From Candidatus Peregrinibacteria bacterium (GTDB lineage Bacteria; Patescibacteriota; Gracilibacteria; UBA1369; LOWO2-01-FULL-3): a stretch of 27,516 nucleotides of DNA. Under the pieces are notes generated by a model that saw nothing but the letters and a program-made list of their open reading frames with translations, did no database searches and was not told the DNA's origin. Below, piece after piece: positions 23,398-27,516 of the stretch. The DNA lies in assembly GCA_007133095.1 (NCBI GenBank), contig SLNK01000029.1, forward strand, positions 1-27,516. Reading direction: 5' to 3'. Position numbers and translations under genes: made by a program. The number at the start of each line of letters is the position of its first letter. The stretch's first letter is position 1.

Positions 23398-24147
23398 TTA
23401 ATTGTATTTCTCGAAATGGATTGCTTCTTCCGGGAGTCCTTTTTCTTTGAGGATGCTGTGAACGTCGTCAATCATCGCTTTTAATCCGCAGATATAGGCT
23501 TCCGTTTGATCCGGAATGATGTCTGTTTTTTTTAATAAATCAGTTACGCGGCCCTCGTGTTTGTGCGAACTTCCGTCCCCGGGGACGTCTTTTTTTGTGG
23601 CGGCGGATTCGGTGGACTGTTGTGGTCTGGAGAGAGTTAGATCAAATGTGAAATTTTTGTAGTCGTTTGCCAATTCGCGAAACAAGTCTTCATAAAAAAT
23701 ATCTTCTTCGTAACGTAATCCGAGCAAAAGGTGCAATTTCTGTTTATTGTTTTTTTTGTTGATAAGTTGGTCTTCAATTATCGATTTGAATGGAGCTATC
23801 CCTACTCCTACTGCGATGAACAGTACTTTTTTTTCGCTGGAAGTTTTAAAAACGAATTTTCCGTTGGGGCCCAGAAAATTGATTTTATCTCCTTTCTCGA
23901 GTGTATTTAACCAATTACTTCCTCTGCCATTTTCCACGACCTTGATGCAAAGTTGAAATTCTTCGGATTGTTCCGGCTTTGATGAAATTGAGTACGCTCT
24001 GAAACACGGGGACTTCCCGTCATCGATTCTTATCGTTATAAATTGTCCGGCTTCAAATCCGAATGGTCCATCTGTTTTACAGGTTAATTCGAATACGTCT
24101 TTCGTTAATTTTTTGTGACCGATTATGATTGCTGTGTTTGCGGGCAT
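23398..24147 (-). CDS. Ferredoxin/flavodoxin-NAD(P)H reductase-like flavoprotein
   Basis: This is a reductase of the ferredoxin-NADP reductase superfamily, which moves electrons between NAD(P)H and a protein or small partner through FAD. The 249 residues show the FAD motif RAYS at 50-53, GRGSNWL for the flavin phosphate, the NAD(P) motif AVGVGIAPF at 112-120, a YICG segment at 218-221 and a C-terminal EKYN. Residues 174-199 form an unusual polar, low-complexity insert (Gln, Ser, Thr, Lys, His) in the nucleotide domain. No iron-sulfur domain is attached, so the redox partner is separate and not seen here. The -10 ends 6 nt before ATG, predicting a leaderless mRNA. Confidence 0.88.
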   Translation of the reverse strand: MPANTAIIIGHKKLTKDVFELTCKTDGPFGFEAGQFITIRIDDGKSPCFRAYSISSKPEQSEEFQLCIKVVENGRGSNWLNTLEKGDKINFLGPNGKFVFKTSSEKKVLFIAVGVGIAPFKSIIEDQLINKKNNKQKLHLLLGLRYEEDIFYEDLFRELANDYKNFTFDLTLSRPQQSTESAATKKDVPGDGSSHKHEGRVTDLLKKTDIIPDQTEAYICGLKAMIDDVHSILKEKGLPEEAIHFEKYN

Positions 24148-24153
24148 GCATGA

Positions 24154-24182
24154 ATTATATTCAATTTGATAAAATCTTGCAA
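24154..24182 (-). promoter_or_regulatory. Promoter of the flavin reductase gene, predicted leaderless
   Basis: On the minus strand, TTGCAA (4 of 6), a 17-bp spacer and a perfect TATAAT, which ends 6 nt before the ATG. The TTGCAA hexamer is its own reverse complement and may also act as the -35 of the divergent gene. Confidence 0.7.
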
Positions 24183-24205
24183 TTTGATGCGAAAGGTAGG
24201 ATACT
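24177..24205 (+). promoter_or_regulatory. Possible promoter of the gene at 24241 using the shared -35
   Basis: The same TTGCAA (24177-24182) read on the plus strand is followed at 17 bp by GATACT (4 of 6). Transcription would start near 24212 and leave about 29 nt of leader. This is weaker than the divergent promoter. Confidence 0.35.
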
Positions 24206-24240
24206 TGGAAAAGTTAATCAATAACTTAATCCTTAAAACT

Positions 24241-24930
24241 ATGAATGAAGAAAATCCTCAGTCCAACAAACCGCAGGATTCCGAGTCTGCGCCGTCTTCC
24301 CATGAGTCAAAAGACTCTCAGGGATCACAAGAATCTCAAAGTGGCCAGGAGGCTCAAGGCTCTCATCAGTCACAATCATCCCCGAATCCTCAAAAATCTT
24401 CGACTCCTCAATCCGGCGGATCCAGTCCCGGCAAGGAATTCTCTTTTGATTTAGACGATAGAACCAAAAATACCATGATTTGGAGTGCGGTGTGGTATGC
24501 GGTTGCGTTAGGAATAGAAAATGTAGTGCAACAGATGAGTTATTATTTTGTGGGAGGTACTGCTGGATATTTTTACAGAGCTTACGGAGGTCTTATGGGA
24601 ACTTTTCATTTAGGATCGTTGGTAACTAATTTGATATGGGGTGCTGTAATCGGGGCGGTTGTAGGTTTTGTTCTTTCAAAGTTTTATCCACAGATTCAAG
24701 ATATCGTGAAGAAGCATCTTAAAGGGAAGCTTGATACCATGTTTAAGCTTCTGTTTTATCCATCTTTAGTTGGTGCCGCATTTGCTTTGTTGTTTGGAGG
24801 AATGTTCGCTTTCGCGGTGGGAGCCATGTTCGTGTTGGTCAATATCGGAGGTTCTGTTTTGGGAGCTTTCGTCTATGCGAAGATGTTGAGTGGAAAGATA
24901 GGAAAAGATTATCCGTCTCCGGTTGCGTAA
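24241..24930 (+). CDS. Unknown membrane protein with Ser/Gln-rich N-terminal tail (229 aa)
   Basis: I do not recognise this gene. The first 65 residues are low in complexity and made mainly of Ser, Gln, Pro and Glu with repeated SQ/SS steps, so this tail is probably disordered. Four or so hydrophobic Gly/Ala-rich segments follow (about 78-100, 112-150, 170-190 and 192-215), separated by one positively charged loop (KKHLKGKLD), so the rest is an integral membrane domain. The ATG at 24241 is preferred over an upstream in-frame start at 24166, because the upstream stretch holds the promoter region. No ribosome-binding site is seen. A strong terminator lies 26 bp after the stop, so the gene is probably a single-gene transcript. 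Confidence 0.75.
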   Translation: MNEENPQSNKPQDSESAPSSHESKDSQGSQESQSGQEAQGSHQSQSSPNPQKSSTPQSGGSSPGKEFSFDLDDRTKNTMIWSAVWYAVALGIENVVQQMSYYFVGGTAGYFYRAYGGLMGTFHLGSLVTNLIWGAVIGAVVGFVLSKFYPQIQDIVKKHLKGKLDTMFKLLFYPSLVGAAFALLFGGMFAFAVGAMFVLVNIGGSVLGAFVYAKMLSGKIGKDYPSPVA

Positions 24931-24956
24931 TGAGAGATAATTGTTAGATTAATTTT

Positions 24957-24988
24957 AAAGAGCTCGCCACGGTGCGGGCTCTTTTTTT
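24957..24988 (+). terminator. Intrinsic terminator of the gene at 24241
   Basis: AAAGAGCTCGC pairs with GCGGGCTCTTT as an 11-bp stem with one G-T pair and a 6-nt loop, followed by further T residues. It is oriented for the plus strand. The T-tract runs directly into the first 61-bp repeat. Confidence 0.88.
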
Positions 24989-25170
24989 GGAGGTGCCACC
25001 CGGATTTGCCCGCCTTCGGCGGGTTGCGAACTTCTGCCTATGTCAAAATGGAGGTGCCACCCGGATTTGCCCGCCTTCGGCGGGTTGCAAACTTTTGCCT
25101 ATGTCAAAATGGAGGCGCCACCCGGATTTGCCCGCCTTCGGCGGGTTGCAAACTTCTGCCTATATAAAAA
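24988..25170 (-). repeat. Three tandem 61-bp tRNA-Cys-derived chimeric repeats
   Basis: Three units start at 24988, 25049 and 25110, and the tRNA-Cys gene continues in phase at 25171, so the period is exactly 61 bp. Read on the minus strand, each unit contains a piece like the tRNA anticodon region (AGGCAGAAGTTTGCAA), then a GC-rich hairpin CCCGCC-GAA-GGCGGG in place of the rest of the anticodon and T arms, then the tRNA 3' end (AAATCCGGGTGGCGCC with TCCA). The first two units have GGCACC instead of GGCGCC and slightly different spacers. The units lie directly 3' of tRNA-Cys and cannot fold as a full tRNA because the 5' half is absent. An open frame across them on the plus strand is a by-product of the repeat. 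Confidence 0.9.
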
Positions 25171-25246
25171 TGGAGGCGCCACCCGGATTCGAACCGGGGA
25201 ATAAAGGTTTTGCAAACCTCTGCCTTAACCACTTGGCCATGGCGCC
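25171..25246 (-). tRNA. tRNA-Cys (GCA)
   Basis: A complete 76-nt cloverleaf on the minus strand: acceptor GGCGCCA with TGGCGCC, discriminator T and encoded CCA. The anticodon loop TTGCAAA gives anticodon GCA for cysteine, and the T arm CCCGG-TTCGAAT-CCGGG is regular. It lies 6 bp after the lipoprotein gene on the same strand and may share its transcript. Three chimeric repeats follow its 3' end. Confidence 0.95.
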
Positions 25247-25252
25247 TTTATC

Positions 25253-25816
25253 CTAGTTAAGTGTGAAGGAGTCTATCATTCTTTCCATCTTCATTACAAC
25301 GCTTTCATCTTCAGTTGGCAGATAGGCCCCCGTGATTGTGTATGCGTATGTATTTGATATGACATTCAAGCTTTTGAAGTGGATTATCGGCTCTGCGGGG
25401 CTTTTTCTGCCCTGAAATTCCATCAATATTCCTTTGTCGTGTTCTAAAAGAGGGAATTCCCTAACATCCAGCAGTGTTGTTCTTATTTTGGACATTGTGC
25501 TTTTTGCAAGGTCTTCGGCGTTTATTTCGGTTTCCAAAGTGGTTTTGCTTACATTCACGTTTGCTGTAAAAATTTCGTCCTTTATGTTGTTGCGAAACGC
25601 AACGACTGTTTGGTGGGGGACCAATGAAGGAAAGGTTTCCTGCTCTAAAATTTCCCAATCCTGGGGGTATATTATTGAAAACTCCGCCGTGGAATATATG
25701 TTTTCTCCGGGTTCTGCAGTTACTTCTTCAATATCTTTCCCGCCGCAGGCCGTCAATAATATCCCGGCAAATGTGAGAAATATTGCCGATGAGACTAAGC
25801 GTTTTGTTGTTTTCAT
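25253..25816 (-). CDS. Lipoprotein with PsbP-like domain
   Basis: This is a predicted lipoprotein of unknown function. The 187 residues start with a lipoprotein signal peptide: basic MKTTKR, a hydrophobic stretch and the lipobox LTAC with the modified cysteine at residue 24, so the mature protein is anchored at the outer face of the cytoplasmic membrane. The rest (about 40-187) has the mixed beta pattern and FSIIYPQDWEILEQ start of PsbP/DUF1795-like domains. That assignment rests on pattern only. The C-terminal helix MKMERMIDSFTLN is typical of the same fold. tRNA-Cys follows 6 bp downstream. The -10 candidate ends 6 nt before the ATG, again suggesting a leaderless mRNA. Confidence 0.8.
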   Translation of the reverse strand: MKTTKRLVSSAIFLTFAGILLTACGGKDIEEVTAEPGENIYSTAEFSIIYPQDWEILEQETFPSLVPHQTVVAFRNNIKDEIFTANVNVSKTTLETEINAEDLAKSTMSKIRTTLLDVREFPLLEHDKGILMEFQGRKSPAEPIIHFKSLNVISNTYAYTITGAYLPTEDESVVMKMERMIDSFTLN

Positions 25817-25822
25817 GTTTTA

Positions 25823-25851
25823 AGATTACTTTATTTTTATGATTTTTGCAA
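25823..25851 (-). promoter_or_regulatory. Putative lipoprotein promoter, predicted leaderless
   Basis: On the minus strand, TTGCAA (4 of 6), a 17-bp spacer and TAATCT (3 of 6), which ends 6 nt before the ATG. The -10 is weak, but the spacing matches four other genes in the window. Confidence 0.4.
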
Positions 25852-25859
25852 AAGGGGGC

Positions 25860-25888
25860 TTGTGCCGCAGGGTTAATTGTGGTAGAAT
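25860..25888 (+). promoter_or_regulatory. Possible promoter of the surface-protein operon
   Basis: TTGTGC (3 of 6), a 17-bp spacer ending in TGG (extended -10) and TAGAAT (5 of 6). The leader to the ATG at 25980 would be about 85 nt and is almost entirely A and T, with no hairpin that I can see. Confidence 0.45.
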
Positions 25889-25979
25889 TTAAGTGAGAAA
25901 ATTGGTAGTTCTCAAAAAAATCAAAATAATTATCTTTAATATATATAACCTACAAAAATAAAATTTAACAAAAACAAAA

Positions 25980-26318
25980 ATGAAAAACACCGTAAAAAAA
26001 CTAGCAACGGTAGTGAGCGTACTCTTTATTAGTATGCTTGCGATGGGGTCTTTGTTTTCGGTTGTGGCTTACGCCGATGAAGACGCGCCTCCGGCGCTTG
26101 AATTCCCTGAAGGGATATTTGATGAACCTCCTGCATTGGATATTCCTGATGAGCCTGAACCGACACCTGAACCGGAACCAGAACCGGAGACTACGGCTAC
26201 TCCCGTATCTACGCCCGCACCGACTCCAACTCCTCCCAGAGCAACGGAAACCGGTCCCGGTCTTTTGATGTATGCGCTTCCGTTCGCCGGACTCGTTTTG
26301 TACAGGAAACTTAAATAA
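25980..26318 (+). CDS. Small exported proline-rich protein with C-terminal anchor
   Basis: I do not know a name for this protein. The 112 residues begin with a signal peptide (MKNTVKKLATV, a hydrophobic core, likely cleaved after VAYA near residue 32). A Pro/Glu-rich stretch with PEPEPEPE and a Pro/Thr-rich stretch follow (about 35-88). The end is TETGPGLLMYALPFAGLVLYRKLK-like: a short polar motif, a hydrophobic helix and basic residues. This three-part C terminus resembles a cell-surface sorting or anchoring signal, but it is not LPXTG, and I cannot assign a sortase class. The acidic, unordered middle suggests a surface spacer or stalk. It is followed after 32 bp by a second exported protein, probably in the same operon. 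Confidence 0.75.
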   Translation: MKNTVKKLATVVSVLFISMLAMGSLFSVVAYADEDAPPALEFPEGIFDEPPALDIPDEPEPTPEPEPEPETTATPVSTPAPTPTPPRATETGPGLLMYALPFAGLVLYRKLK

Positions 26319-26350
26319 TATAAAAAATATTTATTTTAAAAACAAGAACT

Positions 26351-27516
26351 ATGAGTAAAATTAAAAATTTCTTTTCAAAGGTCAAGCCCTTGCCGGTTTT
26401 GGCGGTGCTTGTCTTGGTAGGAGCCGCGGTTGGCGGATATCTTTATTTCGCCGCGCCGTCGGTAGATGCTGAGGAGGAGCCTCCTTCTCTTGAAGTAGGA
26501 GCTGTTCTTTTTAAGGGACAGGCCGTTGTTGGCGGCTTCGTTACGTATGATGCAGATGATCGCGCGAAATCCGCGGAAGTGGACTGGGCGGATGTTGAAG
26601 TTGGCAGAGGTGGAAATTTCTATTACACCGATAGGGACGACCTTACTTTGCAGGATCTCCTTGATGCCTCAAAATGTATGAATGCCGAAGTTGGCAGACT
26701 TTTCTTCTGGACTTATGGTCCCGGTGGAGAGAGAGGCATGGAGGAAAAAGGGTTTTATTTGTATCCTGGCGTTTTGGCCGGTACGGATAACGTAGGGATA
26801 ACTAACCCGAGTAACTTTAATATTAAGCAAGGCAGGGTGTTCGGTTTGTATGCCCAGAATGATGTGTTGGCAAATTGTTTCCATGATTCTTTAACTCTAG
26901 CATCCGGCTTGCCGGATTTCGAAGGTGTTGAAGAAGGATGGATTCAAGTTGCAACATACACAAATGATATTGAATCGTTTGTTGCTCGTGTGGCGGCTGA
27001 ATTTCCCGGAGACACGGTTGTGAGAAGTGTTTGGCTACAAGTTTTGGAGGCAACTCATAGAGATTCTTTCGCTAGAGTTTATCCTCCTCTCCCGGGGTCT
27101 TCGTTAGCTGATGTTGTATTGGAAGACGATGATTATAATGTTTTATGGATAAGAGTGGGGGAGGTGGTTGAAGATGATCCTGTGATTCCTTCTGATTTGG
27201 AAATGTTCGTTGGATGGACGTATTCGCCCTCTGAAATAGAGGTAAAATATGGGACAGATCTGGACGATTTATCTTTGAAATTGTTTGAAACCGTTAAGGT
27301 TTATTTGGTAGACAACGATGATGATACTTATCCTGTTGATGTTGAAGAATGGGGTGTGATTGAATATGATCCCGAGGAACCGGGAGAATATCACGCTGTT
27401 GGAACCGTTAGTCTTCCAAGTGGAGTTTACGATGAGGAACTTTTTGTGGATTCCCCTCTTTTGGAAGTTGTTGTAGTTGTAACGGTTTTACCTGAAGGAA
27501 TAGATTTGCCGGATGA
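26351..27516 (+). CDS. Surface protein with Ig-like domain, 3'-partial
   Basis: This reading frame is open from the ATG at 26351 to the end of the window (388 complete codons), so the C terminus is missing. The first 40 residues hold a basic start, a hydrophobic helix (VLAVLVLVGAAVGGYLYF) and an acidic EEE segment, which fits a signal anchor or cleavable signal peptide. Residues about 45-280 form an unrecognised region with two cysteines (in ASKCMN and LANCFH) that could form a disulfide outside the cell. Residues about 295-388 (starting FVGWTYSPSEIEVKYGTDL) follow the pattern of a bacterial Ig-like group 4 domain: GTDLDDL, a VKVYLVDNDDDTYPV strand pair and YDPEEPGEYHAVGTV. It is probably co-transcribed with the small anchored protein upstream. 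It is likely a long repeat-containing surface protein. Confidence 0.8.
   Translation, partial: MSKIKNFFSKVKPLPVLAVLVLVGAAVGGYLYFAAPSVDAEEEPPSLEVGAVLFKGQAVVGGFVTYDADDRAKSAEVDWADVEVGRGGNFYYTDRDDLTLQDLLDASKCMNAEVGRLFFWTYGPGGERGMEEKGFYLYPGVLAGTDNVGITNPSNFNIKQGRVFGLYAQNDVLANCFHDSLTLASGLPDFEGVEEGWIQVATYTNDIESFVARVAAEFPGDTVVRSVWLQVLEATHRDSFARVYPPLPGSSLADVVLEDDDYNVLWIRVGEVVEDDPVIPSDLEMFVGWTYSPSEIEVKYGTDLDDLSLKLFETVKVYLVDNDDDTYPVDVEEWGVIEYDPEEPGEYHAVGTVSLPSGVYDEELFVDSPLLEVVVVVTVLPEGIDLPD

Noticed and set aside
23732..23742. A further TGCAATTTCTG copy inside the flavin reductase gene
   Set aside because: Only 11 bases match the array end and they lie in normal coding sequence, so chance in AT-rich DNA is the simpler explanation.
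24988..25246. CRISPR array
   Set aside because: The units have no variable spacers: all 61 bases repeat with only a few substitutions, and one end is a tRNA gene. No cas genes are present.
24972..25256. A 94-codon open frame across the tRNA-Cys repeats
   Set aside because: It exists only because the 61-bp unit repeats; it overlaps the tRNA on the other strand and begins inside the terminator, so it is not a gene.

Overview
The window looks like a chromosomal segment of a small-genome bacterium, most likely a member of the Patescibacteria (Candidate Phyla Radiation). The Peregrinibacteria are my best guess within it, but that is an inference without a phylogenetic marker search. The DNA is AT-rich and genes are tightly packed. 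TGA works as a normal stop (for example at the natural end of gyrB), which argues against the UGA-glycine code of Gracilibacteria and SR1. Almost no gene has a Shine-Dalgarno sequence, and several begin right at the predicted transcription start.

Layout. 1-3566 (+): the end of a VirB4/TraC-like ATPase and a large unknown membrane-anchored protein. 3598-8267 (+): a housekeeping run of gyrB, rpsU (bS21), prmC, prfA and a small unknown gene. 8274-9749 (-): nadB, followed by an intergenic nested palindrome and the divergent U32-family gene trhP (+, to 11291). 11281-15872 (-): a shikimate operon aroF-aroB-aroA::aroK that ends in a putative zinc metallopeptidase. 15949-18071: tatD (+) converging on radA (-). 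18137-19255 (-): a GT4 glycosyltransferase. 19328-20058: tRNA-Lys, a repeat array and a small membrane protein, then an MscS channel (20080-21153). 21197-23002 (-): a two-domain putative murein hydrolase. 23096-23381: tRNA-Leu with a second repeat array. 23398-24147 (-): a flavin reductase-like protein, divergent from a Ser/Gln-rich membrane protein (24241-24930). 24957-25246: a terminator, three 61-bp repeats and tRNA-Cys (-). 25253-25816 (-): a lipoprotein. 25980-27516 (+): two exported or surface proteins, the second running off the window.

The main new observation is at the tRNA genes. All three are followed, from the CCA end onward, by repeat arrays. Behind tRNA-Lys and tRNA-Leu lies an element of about 125 bp with a conserved core and nested stems. 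Its stem sequences differ between copies but stay complementary, including completely different outer arms. Behind tRNA-Cys are three exact-period 61-bp units that are chimeras of the 3' half of the tRNA-Cys gene and a GC-rich hairpin. I cannot match any of these to a known element.

The second theme is gene expression. Five genes (gyrB, radA, the glycosyltransferase, the flavin reductase and the lipoprotein) have a -10-like hexamer exactly 6 nt before ATG, and two more have it 9 nt before, which predicts leaderless mRNAs. In contrast, rpsU alone has a 12-nt perfect match to the typical anti-Shine-Dalgarno sequence. radA has a perfect palindrome filling its promoter spacer, which suggests dedicated repression.
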